64,000 bases of DNA, taken from assembly GCA_010909165.1 (NCBI GenBank), contig VJWM01000219.1, forward strand, positions 246,564 to 310,563, written 5' to 3'. This document shows positions 1 to 9,865 of this stretch, one piece after another (within the stretch, counting starts at the first letter, position 1; every line of letters starts with the position of its first letter). The translations under genes and the position numbers were made by a program. This DNA is from Anthoceros angustus. Its lineage: Eukaryota; Streptophyta; Anthocerotopsida; Anthocerotales; Anthocerotaceae. The notes under the pieces are model-generated. The model made no database searches. It was given only the letters and a program-made list of their open reading frames with translations, and was not told where the DNA came from.

Positions 1-174
1 GCCTTACCTCAGCAGGCGGGTCCAAGCCCAAGGCTGATAAGGCGCTCGCTGCCCGATTCCAGTCCGGGAAGGCGCAAGGGAAGCAAGCAACACCTCCAAG
101 GGTGCTTCGACCTCTGCTACACCTCACGGACGGGCAATCAGAACGGCGCGTGAGGATCGCGGGGCACGGGCGGA

Positions 175-3100
175 ATGCCGGAAGAAGAAAGCTGGGGAGC
201 CTCAGAAGCCCGGCCTTCGCCAGACTGCAAATGTGGCCGTCAAGGGCAAGACCGAGGATGGCAAGACGGTGAAGATTCTTACCGTTTGCTTGAGCACCCA
301 GCCACAACAGGATCAGGGGTGGTACCTGGACAGCGGTGCCAACGCCCACATCTGCAACGACGACACCCTCTTCTCCCAGCTGGACCGGCGTCCGACCAGA
401 GAGAGGGTACTCCTCGACGACGAGCAGAACAAGTCAAGCCTGCCATACTCGGCCAAGGGACTTGCGAGCTGCCCCTATCTGATGGAACTACACTAACCCT
501 AGAGCCTGTGCTCTATGTGCCACAGATGGGGAAGAACCTCGTGTCCCTCAGCCAACTGCTGCGGCATAGCCCACTGGAAGTAACCTTTTCCCGTGACTCT
601 TGCTGCTTTTATAGACCAGCCAGTCCTGACTTGTGCCTAATGGGCGCCATCCCCCAAGATGGTCTGTATAGACTTATTCTGAATAGCAAACAAGGACCTC
701 TTGCTTACGTCGCTGGACAGTCACCCGAAGACCTGGCTGCCCTGTGGCATGCCAGGCTGGGCCATATCAACAAGCACAAGCTCATCTCCATGTCCTCACA
801 GGGCCTTTACCAAGAGCCACTCCTTAGATGTTTCCAACACCTCTCAGTCTGTGAATCCTGTGTCATCGCCAAGCAGAAGGAGTCTCCCTTCCCGAAGAGG
901 GCGCATCGGGCCGAGGCCGTACTGGCCTTAGTTCATGCTGACATATCCGGGAAGATTCATACTCCCTCCCTTAGCGGTGCTATATACTATCTCACCCTCA
1001 CAGACGACTTCAGCAGATATTCTTGGACCTTTCCAATGCATCTGAAGAGTGAGACGTTCACATACTTCAAGGAGTGGCTTCCAGTGGCCGAACGCCAGAC
1101 TGGACAGAAGCTGAAGACCCTGCGGAGCGATAACGGCACAGAGTTTGTGAACCATGAGTTTGATGCCTTCCTCCTGGAGCGAGGAATTCAGAGACAACTC
1201 ACGGTACCCTATACTCCACAGCAGAACGGAGTAGCGGAGCGCAAGAATCAGACGCTCCTGTCCATGACCAGGAGCATGCTGCTATGGTCCGGACTTCCAC
1301 AAGGCTTCTGGGCGGAGGCGATTGTGGCGGCCACCTATATTCTGAACCGAGTGATCACAAGCTCAGTTCTTGGCCGCACCCCCTATGAGGTATATTGGCG
1401 ATGCAAGCCCAAGATTCAGACCCACGGTATTCGCCACCTTTGCTCACATCCCCCGAGCGGCGCAAGTTGGATGACAGGGCAAAGAAGCTTATCTTCGTGG
1501 GCTACAGCGAGAGCTCCAAGGCCTATAAGCTCTTCGACCTGGAGACGCACGACATCACCTTGGCGCCAAGACCGCCACCTTCTCGAGCCACCAGGCCAGA
1601 GGGAGATGTGCCGGTCGACAATCCACGGTATCTCAATTCCTAGAGACACCGGGCAAGATACCCCACCAAGACGGTGACCTGTGCCACTTGAGAACCGGAC
1701 GACGGCCCCCCTCGAGGACAACGAGCCTATCGCCCCAAGATACCTCAAGACCACAATGGTACCTATCCCATTGCTCACTGTGATGATGCCGCCGACGACC
1801 ACGGCGGGATCTCGCCATGGAGGAGCCTGCCTCTGCGGAGCCCGTGTTGGCTGACGATGAGCCTATGCCGGCCGCTCCGGCACTCAATCCTGGCCTCGCC
1901 GCAGATCGACCGAGCACCACCGCCTCGGGCGAGCCGCCCCTACCGATCCATTGACTTGATGCCTTGACTCTCTATCCGCGGCCTTATCTCCTGCGGCTCT
2001 TCCAGAGGAACCGACCACTCTTTCCCAAGCCCTTGCAGGACCTGAGTCCTCGCAGTGGCGGATCGCAGTGGAGGATGAGTACCAGAGTTTGCTTCAGAAC
2101 AAAACTTGGGAACTCGTCGACCCGCCCCCTGGAAGGAAGCCCATCTCCTGCAAGTGGACCTTCAAGCTCAAGCTCAACGCCCAAGGACAGGTGGCTCGTT
2201 TTAAGGCCCGGCTGGTGGCTCGTGGATTCTCCCAGGTTGAAGGCCTGGACTATCAAGAGACCTTCTCCCCGGTGGTACGTGCGCAATCCATACGGATTTT
2301 GCTTGCCCTTTGCGGCTGAACTGGATCTGGAGCTCCACCAAATGGACGTCAAGACCGCCTACCTCTACGGCATCTTGGACGAGGAACTCTACATGGATCA
2401 GCCGGAGGGCTACGTCAGCAAGGAGTTTCCCAACAAAGTGCTCCGGTTAAGGAAGTGCATATATGGCCTCAAACAGAGCGGGCGAGTGTGGTATATTACT
2501 ATGCACATCTACCTGCTCAGCATTTCCTTCGTCCAGAGTGCGGCCGACGGCAACGTGTACACGTTGACTCGAGGCCTTCACTTTGTCATCCTTGCCTTGC
2601 ATGTGGACGACCTCATCCTCTCCGCTGACAACCTCGACTTGCTAAGGGAAGTTAAACAGCTCTTAAGCTCCCGTTTTGAGATGAAGGACATTGGGGAGCT
2701 TCAATTTTGTCTTGGAATTCAGATTTTAAGGAACAGAGCCGAAAGGAAACTGGTCATCCATCACTACAAGTACATCAATGAGATACTGCGGAAGTTCAAG
2801 CTGAATCAAGCTGTGCCCACATTACACCCTATGTGGGCACTAAACTCATCAGCAAAGGCCCCTGCATCAAGAAGAGACCAAGGAAATGCATGGGATTCCC
2901 TATCGCCATGCCGTAGGAAGCCTTCTCTTCGTTAGTGGTTGGACAAGGCCTGACATCCATTACTCCGTTTCCACAGTATCTCAATTCCTAGAGACACCGG
3001 GCAAGGCGCATTGGGCCGCAGTCAAGAGAGTGTTTCGCTATTTGAAGGGCACCCTGACATACGGGCTAATGTACCAGAGTGGAGGAACTGGCAAGCTCCT

Positions 3101-3590
3101 CCTCAGTGGCTACACAGACGCCGACTGGGCATCTGACCCAGACTCGAGGAAGAGCTTAAGTGCTCATTGTTTTCTGCTATCCTCAGCTGCTGTGAATTGG
3201 AGTTGTAAGAAGCAGACCTCTATAGCACTCTCTTCTACAGAGGCCGAGTACAAGTCACTCACCGATGCCTCCAAGGAAGCTGAGTGGGAGAGGGCCTTCC
3301 TAGCCGACACTGGCCAGAGACAAGACCAGCCGACATCACTCTACTGTGACAATATGTCGGCCCTGGCCCTGATCTCAAGCCCCAAGTTCCACGCCAGGAC
3401 GAAGCACATAGAGATTCAGCATCACTATATCCGAGATGTGGTTGAGCGCAAGGTGGTGCTAGCCAGCTACGTGCCCACCGAGGACAACTTGGCAAACGTC
3501 CTGACAAAGGGCCTGCCCAAGACCCGGCATTACCAGCACATGCAGAGCATGGGGCTAATCGACTTCGCCCCCTACCTTCCCAACACTTGA
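175..3590 (+). pseudogene. copia gag-pol polyprotein, frameshifted
   Basis: The protease motif WYLDSGANAHICND lies near 320-360 in one frame. The reading then moves to another frame for the gag-pre-integrase zinc finger (HARLGH … CESCVIAK, about 745-870) and the integrase core, whose DDE residues sit in VHADISG, LRSDNGTEF and NGVAERKN (about 930-1245). The integrase C-terminus (KKLIFVGYSE) is in a third frame near 1480-1510. The RT starts near 2068 (ENKTW-type WELVDPPPG, KARLVARGFSQ) and shifts frame near 2300. It continues through MDVKTAYLYG and LHVDDLIL, where HVDD replaces the usual YVDD. RNase H (2886-3590) carries YTDADWASD, SSTEAEY and the LYCDN motif and ends at a TGA. At least four frame changes make an active polyprotein impossible. 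Confidence 0.85.
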
Positions 3591-3655
3591 AGACCAGAAG
3601 ATGTTTCCCTGACAGAGGGAGTTGTAGCTCAGGTTATGTTACCCTTAAGAGGGAG

Positions 3656-3854
3656 TGTTAAGACTAGTAAGAGTTACATAACCCTAGCTAATAGTTAGGC
3701 GAGTTAGGCTAACCCGGCCTGTTGTGACCGCACCCTACGAAGGGGTGCCCGGGCCCCTAACCTATGTACTTCTTTATCTTTTCTAATATACGCTTCCGCT
3801 TTTGTCCGCACTTTAGGAAAGTTCACACCTCTCTCTTCTGCCCCTCCTCTTACA
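3656..3854 (+). repeat. 3' LTR of copia element 1
   Basis: The sequence begins TGTTAAGACTAG directly after the polypurine tract and contains a short T-rich, promoter-poor stretch. The end is set at the TACA near 3854 only because LTRs end in CA. Without the 5' LTR the length of about 200 bases is not verified. Confidence 0.45.
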
Positions 3855-4330
3855 CTTAGACTTTGTTTTTACAAGGAGGAGTTTCGTCTCAATCCCCCCT
3901 TCTGGTTTTCTTGCCCTGTTATGCTACCGTAGTTCTTCCCTCTCCTTCAAACTCTGTACACTCATTGGACAATTCCGTATTAGCTCCCACCACCTTCGGA
4001 TCGAAACCGACCGCTGGCTCAAGCCCATACCTCCTCAAGAAGAATGAATTTGCAAGCTTTGGTCCTTGGACACTAAATTTGAATTGCATTTTCTTTTATA
4101 TTGTCTTGCCTATGCATTCTCTACGCACATGGACAGTAAGGTTAAGCACGCATTCCCCATTCACATAGAGACCAGGAACATAAGACTCCTCACCCATGTG
4201 CCGCAACATAATAGGGCCTCCTGTTGCAGATGAGGTGCTTACCCCCTCCTCCCGTGGGCTACCCCTGGCCGCCTGTCCTATGCCCTCGAAAGATGCCACG
4301 TCGCCTCATGTTGCGCCGCTCATGGTTGCC

Positions 4331-6056
4331 TCAGAGGTGGGTTCTCCAAGGTCGGTGGAAATTTCCGCTACCCCGGTAGTAGACTCCACGACAGTCGTTT
4401 GTTCCACAACCATGGTAGGGGTTTTTGCTACCGCGGTCGTCTCTCCCTTCCTTCCGGTAGTGCCTTCCACTACCTCGTGGACCCGCTGCCTTCCCTTCTC
4501 CTTCCTTCCTTCCTTCCTTCCTTGGGTTCCGCTTGTACCGGTCCGCCAACTTCTGGACCTTCTCCACAGAGGCTACCTCTTGCTCTTGGGCCCGCAATAG
4601 TTCTCCCTGCATTTCCTGATTTGCTTCATGGACATCCTTAATCTGGGCCATGAGCCCTTCCTGCTGACTCGTCATGGACTGTAACTCCTTACGAGCCTTG
4701 CGTAAATCCTCCTGAATTTTGATCCTCATCTCCTCCAGTGCCTGCTTGTCTTCCTCCAACTGTTTTCGCCTAGCCTCCTCCTCATCGAATTTGGCCTTCA
4801 CCACTTCCTCTTGTTGCCCTTGCACACTGAGCCAAGTGAGTGCTAACGCAGCCTGGTCCAGCATGTCCGACTGGGCCCGAATCATGGCTGTTGTTAGCTC
4901 CTGCAGATCCACTTGTTGAGGGGGGGCCGTGCCGGACGCCATTCCCCTATCAAGCACCTTTTTTCCCAGCAAGGTGTGTACCCGAACTATCTTCGCCACA
5001 TCGACCTCAGTCGCCAAGGGAGCTCCCTTGAAGATCTCTTCCCACTCTGGTGAGGGTTCCGTTGCTGGGGCCAACCCTAATTCTTCCGGGGCCTGTTCAT
5101 CACCTGCATCCAGGTCAGCAAAATTGTCTTCCCTAGGTCGCGCCTCTTCATCTGACAAATCAATCCGTCGCTTGGCGTTCATCTTCTTCGCTTTTTCCTG
5201 CAGCGCGACCCCCGCCTTCGACCTGGTGACGCGCACGTCCACCTTCCCCTTCTTTGCTGAGCCTCGCCTGACTTCCTCGGCCTTCCTTTTCTTGTCTGTG
5301 GCGACCTCCTTTTCTTCTCCAGAGCTTCCCGTTGCCGCAGACTCCCAGTTGCCAGATCCCTCCTCTATTTCTTCCTTGGGTTCTTCCGCTTTCCACTTCA
5401 CCTCCCTAACTGGCTTCCACATGTGGAGGGAGGCCACAATCTCTATCTCAGGCAAACAGTTAGAGTGTGCATACAGGTGAACCAGGAAGGGCGAAATTAA
5501 GGAGGGGCGAGGGGAAGGGAAGGTCAGGTTCAGCCTCTCCTCACACAGCTTGTCAAAAATAATCCGGCCCCAATATATTCTTGTACCCTTGACAACCTCA
5601 TGGAGAAAAAGCAGCAAATGGTCAGAAAAATAATCCTGCTTCTTGTGCTGCAGGAAACAAAGGAGCCATCGCACGACTATAAGCAAGCAGACCATTTCTC
5701 GGGTAAACCATCCATTGGGTTCCCGAATTATGCCTGCTTTTGACTGTAGCTGGGCCGCTGCTCCTCTTCCGGGAGGGCTCAATTACCAATCCTCCCGCTT
5801 CCTCCTCGCTGGGCCCATACACCTCCCTGGCCAACTCGACATCCCAATCCTGGGGCCTCGCTCTGATTCCTTCCCTTGGTTGCTTAGCCGTCAGCTGGCG
5901 AGCACACTCCTGCACCAAACTTGGGCTCACATAGTTCCATCGTTTCTCCATGAAGCCGAGCCCCAGCTCCCTCACCAATCCTCTAGCTCGGACCCTCCAA
6001 TGGTCCATATTTGGCCTTTGGGCGGTCGAAATTTCCGCTGCGGGCTTGGGCGCCAT
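4331..6056 (-). pseudogene. gag-like / coiled-coil transposon-associated ORF with one frameshift
   Basis: Two overlapping minus-strand reading frames make one protein-like unit. The N-terminal part starts at the ATG ending at 6056 (MAPKPAAEIS…) and runs to about 5750. The body then continues in another frame to 4331. The first part has a tryptophan- and arginine-rich block (DHWRVRARG, DWDVELAREVYG). The middle has a hydrophobic helical block (REMVCLLIVVRWLLCFL … YWGRIIFDKLCEE … PFLVHLYAH). A Lys/Glu-rich nuclear-type stretch follows, then a long predicted coiled coil (EEEARRKQLEEDKQALEEMR…). I recognise the general style from transposon-linked 'plant mobile' or gag-like proteins of ferns but cannot name a family. 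A CCTT tetranucleotide run (about 4503-4526) lies inside it. It may be a retroelement gag lacking pol, or a host gene with a sequencing error. Confidence 0.45.
4500..4530. repeat. (CCTT)n microsatellite
   Basis: CCTT is iterated about six times. It encodes the Arg/Lys/Glu/Gly run in the overlapping minus-strand ORF. Confidence 0.8.
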
Positions 6057-6639
6057 GCTCCTGCAACAACCTTACTGCCCACGGTGCCTCGAACTGATGA
6101 CAGCTCGCCTCAAAATTTCCAACCTGGTCAGTCCCCCAAGGTTCCTACCTCCACAGCCTCGCGAGCTCGTCGCCGCCAGCAGCGCCTTCCTTTTTCAGCC
6201 CCGCGAGCTCTCCGCCGCCACCAGGGAGGGTCCGAAGCTACCTCCCTCCGTCGCTGCGCCTCGCGCCTTCCTGCTGATTGCGGCGCTCCTCCTCGCCTCA
6301 GTATACACCACAGCTCACTCTAGTTGCTTCACGCCCGCCCGCCTCGACGCCGCTTGACGCGCCCATCACGAATGCGCCTCCGGCATTTCCGAGTTTTCTT
6401 AGGTAGGGTTATATCCCCCTGAAGTTCCCCGACCACTAGCTGGCTTCCGCTACCACTTCTCCCTTCCGCGACCGCCCTTCCAGTTCTTCGACCGCCTTCG
6501 GAGCATAGCTCCCACACACCCCAGTCAATGACCACACACCAGTTCCACTACCGCCCCGGTTGGTTCGACCACTAGCCTATGGACTTGATAACCTCTGCCA
6601 AATATGAGGACCCCCTTCCCCCATATATAGACTTTTTAT

Positions 6640-6870
6640 TAGATATTCCGAGACCAAAGGCCAAGGAGTATCGAGTTTATAGTCCAAGGACCAATTATTA
6701 TTTAACCTAGAAAACAACTCAAACCCATAGGCCAAGGACACTTTCTAGTATAAATACCCCTTTCTACTGACAACCTAACTCGCTTAGACACCAAACTTAG
6801 CAGAAAAAAACAAAAAATCACTCAAAGACACAACCCAACAGGGAGTTTCGAAATTCAGATCGTTTACACC
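6640..6870. other. unassigned AT-rich stretch with TATA-like box
   Basis: No coding potential was recognised. A TATAAATA motif lies near 6750 and is followed by an A-rich segment up to the truncated second copia element. It may be the remains of an LTR promoter and leader, but no matching LTR is present to prove it. Confidence 0.25.
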
Positions 6871-6894
6871 TGTCCACAAAAGGAACACTGGAAA

Positions 6895-8394
6895 CAAGCA
6901 ATCATGTCAGAATTACAGTCTTTAAAGGAAAATAAAACTTACTAACTACCTTACCTAAAGATAGAAAACTAGTCGGTTCTAAATGGACTTTTAAAATAAA
7001 ATTAAATGCTGATGGTAGCATAGAAAGATATAAGGCTAGACTAGTGGCAAAGGGACACTCACAGAAATATGGCTTCGACTATGACGAAACTTTCAGCCCC
7101 GTACTTAAAATAACATCAATTAGAATTCTTATGGCCCTAGCTGCCCATCATGACTATGAATTGATGCAGCTAGATGTAAAAACCGCTTTCCTATATGGTG
7201 ACCTTCAACATACCATCTATATGGAGATCCCGGAAGGACTTAAAGTCAACAAAGAATTATACAATGCCTATTTATTATTAAAGGCCGTATAGGGACTCAA
7301 GCAAAGTGCCCTAGAGTGGTATTTTAAGCTACATGGTGCTCTAGTGGAATTAGACTTCACTAGGCTTTCCTTTGATAGTAATATATATATCAAGAAAGTT
7401 AATAACCATTTTCTCATGCTAGCAGTTTACGTAGACGATATTGTCCTCATGTCAAACTCCAAGGCGCTTCTAGAAGACACTTCAAGTTTTAAGGCACAGA
7501 GAAACTTGAAGTATTTTCATCCATCAATCTAAGTACATTCAGGAAATTCTAGTTAAATACAATATGCTAGACTCTAAACCTATCTCCACACCTATGGAAG
7601 CTAACATGAAGCTCAACAAGAGTGAAGACTCATGCTGTAAATCAACCTCCTTAAGCAGCAATGAGCCGCCATATTCCTCAGCTATTGGGAGTTTAATGTA
7701 CATCATGGTCTGCACAAGACTTGACCTCGCATATTCAGTGGGAGCACTATCTCAATTCTTAGCAGCTCCAACGCAAGCCCACTGGAAGGCGGCCAAGCGG
7801 GTATTCAGGTACTTGCGAGGGACCTCCAACACAGGACTATTATATCAATCAACAACCAAGCAAGGTGAGCCCCTGCAACTTGAAGGTTATAGCGACGCCG
7901 ACTGGGTAGGAAACCCCGACGACAGGAAAAGCATAAGCAGCTACGTCTATTTGCTCGGAGGGACAGCTACGAGCTGGAGTAGCAAGAGACAACAGGTGGT
8001 CGTACTCAGCTCAACAGAAGCTGAGTATTGCTCACTTACTTATGCGTGCAAAGACGGGCTTTGGCAACTCTTAGAGATAGCGAAACTTGGAGAAGCTCAG
8101 AAGATACCGAGACCATTATATTGTGATAATCAGAGTGCCATAGCACTCACCTATAACTCGAAGTTTCACGCGAGGACAAAGCATATCGAAGTTCAGTTCC
8201 ATTTTATCAGACAAGTAGTAAGTGACAGCAAGTATATAGTTCTATATCTGCCAACGGAGGAAATGACCACGGATCTGCTCACCAAGGCACTCACCTCTGC
8301 CAAACACTACCAACATATAGCTAGAATGGGACTTAGAAGCCTGGCGCAAGTTATGTCCAGTAACTCAACAAAAACCATGAAACCTAAGGTCTAG
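6895..8394 (+). pseudogene. copia RT-RNase H remnant
   Basis: The RT begins around 6895 (WKQAIMSELQSLKENK) and carries a stop and frame breaks near 6940-6960. It is then recognisable as KWTFKIKLNADGS, KARLVAKGHSQ, FDYDETFSPV, MQLDVKTAFLYG and the catalytic YVDDIVLM (about 7430-7450). An in-frame TAG interrupts the otherwise conserved GLKQS block near 7290. RNase H (7564-8394) is intact as an open frame. It has SDADWVGNPDDRKS, SSTEAEY, LYCDNQSAI and HARTKHIEVQ, and ends with a TAG just before the 3' LTR. Confidence 0.85.
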
Positions 8395-8408
8395 GTGTTA
8401 AGTGGGAG

Positions 8409-9500
8409 TGTTAGAATAATAACATCCTAGCCCTTAGGGCACGTTTCGTGCAACTTACGCTAGATGCCAAAAGGCACTTACGAACAGTTACGCATAAAGC
8501 ATTTCACCTCTATACATAACGTTCAATGCCCAATGCAAACACATTCTGCACATTCACATTTCGTACCCCGAGGGCCCCGATCTTTTGGCAAGTGCCCCGG
8601 GTGGCTAATGGGTCCGACTTAGTAAAATGTTCGCATTCATTTTGTATTTTGTAAGGTGTTGATCAATGTTAATTAAACATGTTTAGCAATAGCTAAGTGG
8701 ATAAGCACAAGTAATATGCTTTAGGATATTCCTTACATATTATGGTGTATTCTTAGGATATTTTTGGCATATGCTGATGCCAATAGGATATCTTAGGAAT
8801 ATGCCGATGCCAAGGGCTAGTATATAAGACCTAGAGGACACCTTAGATCATATAGTGAGCCCCCCTAATTGGGAACTCTATCAATGAGATTCCTCTTTAA
8901 ATGGGATCTCCCATCCTACTCCCTTTAGTTTATAGTGTAAAAAATGGGATTTTTTCCTAAAAAATAATTGGGACCTTTTGACACATACATTCATATTAGT
9001 TTCACTCCCTAAATAGGATTTTTTTATTAAAAAACTTTTTAAAAAAGAAAAAAAGAATCGATTATTTCAGTGCACAATAGACTTTTAGGTGTTATTGAAG
9101 ACTCCTAAGCTAAGCTTTTTCTTTTATGATAGGTAGAGGTATTTTAGTGGTGCTTAGAGAGAGTGCTAGCTTTCAAGAAACTATGTAGAAAAGTGGTAAA
9201 AATTATTTTTAGTGCCTATCAAATCAAATTTGATTTTTTGAGTATTTTCTTAAATTATAATATTTTTCTTATTTTTTAAATGCGAAAAAATAGTCGGGAC
9301 ACCTCCCTTAATGGGACCTCTAAAGGCCTCCGAACCAGTTCCAATTAGGGGATATGGATTGTAATTTTTCCTCTAGATAAATAAAGAGTATTGTGAAGAG
9401 GCTAAAGCTGTAACTCCCAGAGCAATGTGTAAGAAATTTGCGTGTTCTTCTTATAGATAGAGTGTGTCTGTGCCGAAGTACTTATATCAGTGCAAGCGCT
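8409..9500 (+). repeat. 3' LTR of copia element 2 (contains nested insert)
   Basis: The LTR starts TGTTAG directly after a polypurine-like tract. It contains a TATATAAG promoter-like box near 8820 and an AATAAA polyadenylation-like signal near 9380. The right border cannot be fixed without the partner LTR; a CA end near 9494 is possible. About 490 bases of it are a separate nested element, so the native LTR would be near 600 bases. Confidence 0.6.
8862..9351. mobile_element. MITE-like insert inside the copia LTR
   Basis: The left end CCCCTAATTGGGAACT (8862-8877) is the inverted match, with one indel, of the right end AGTTCCAATTAGGGG (9337-9351). The interior is AT-rich and has no coding capacity. 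Length (about 490 bases), terminal inverted repeats and AT-richness fit a non-autonomous DNA transposon. I could not identify a clean target-site duplication, so the superfamily is open. Confidence 0.55.
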
Positions 9501-9579
9501 TACCTCGTGTGACGTATTAGAATTAGAATTATTTATCTTTCACCTTGCAAATGTTCCACAGAATTGACTTATCCTTGGA

Positions 9580-9865
9580 ATCCCGTGACTTATCCCCTGG
9601 AATCCGTGTTAGCATCAAAACGACTGACCTTCTGGCCCTCCTCACACACCTTGATGTTCGCAGAGCCCGTGCTGGACAGCTAAGCCTCGAAGCTCTCGAA
9701 GCGCCACTTCGCTCCGTCGTCGATCCTGGGAACAAACCGCCACAGCTAGGTTTTCCGCAGAGACACGAGACATAATCAGCTTCCGCATCATCGAGCGATG
9801 GGGCCCGGTCAGTCGAGTACGGAAGCAGCAGTTGTCGGAGTTCTTTAGTGCCATGAATTTGAGTT
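9580..9865 (-). pseudogene. decayed DYW-domain remnant downstream of the PPR stop
   Basis: Reading the minus strand beyond the stop of the PPR gene, fragments in shifting frames resemble a DYW deaminase tail. These are a KELRQLL-like segment, EVALRELRGLAVQHGL where DYW proteins have AL-x-HSE-RLAxxxGL, and NIKVCEEGQKVSR followed by FDAN, where DYW proteins have NLRVCxDCHxxxK … RDANRFHHF. The HSE zinc and catalytic motif is lost and frames change. This is a by-eye match without an alignment score. Confidence 0.4.

Larger units (their letters stand above)
1..3854 (+). mobile_element. Ty1/copia LTR retrotransposon, 5' end outside window
   Basis: The domain order is aspartic protease, integrase, reverse transcriptase and RNase H, which is the Ty1/copia order. 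The left LTR and gag start lie outside the window. The internal region ends with a purine-rich polypurine tract (3647-3655), directly followed by TGTTAAGACTAG, the probable start of the 3' LTR at 3656. The right LTR border (around 3854, ending TACA) is a guess because there is no second LTR to compare. Several frame changes between domains show that the copy is dead. Confidence 0.85.
6870..9500 (+). mobile_element. Ty1/copia element 2, 5'-truncated, with 3' LTR
   Basis: Only the RT and RNase H part of a second, different copia element remains. It is followed by a purine-rich tract (AAGTGGGAG) and a 3' LTR that begins TGTTAGAATAATAAC at 8409. The protease and integrase are missing. Base composition is more AT-rich than in element 1, so it is a separate family. 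Confidence 0.85.

Noticed and set aside
9545-9775. Plus-strand 76-residue open frame next to the copia LTR
   Set aside because: It has no motif and lies opposite the eroded DYW region; treated as a chance frame.
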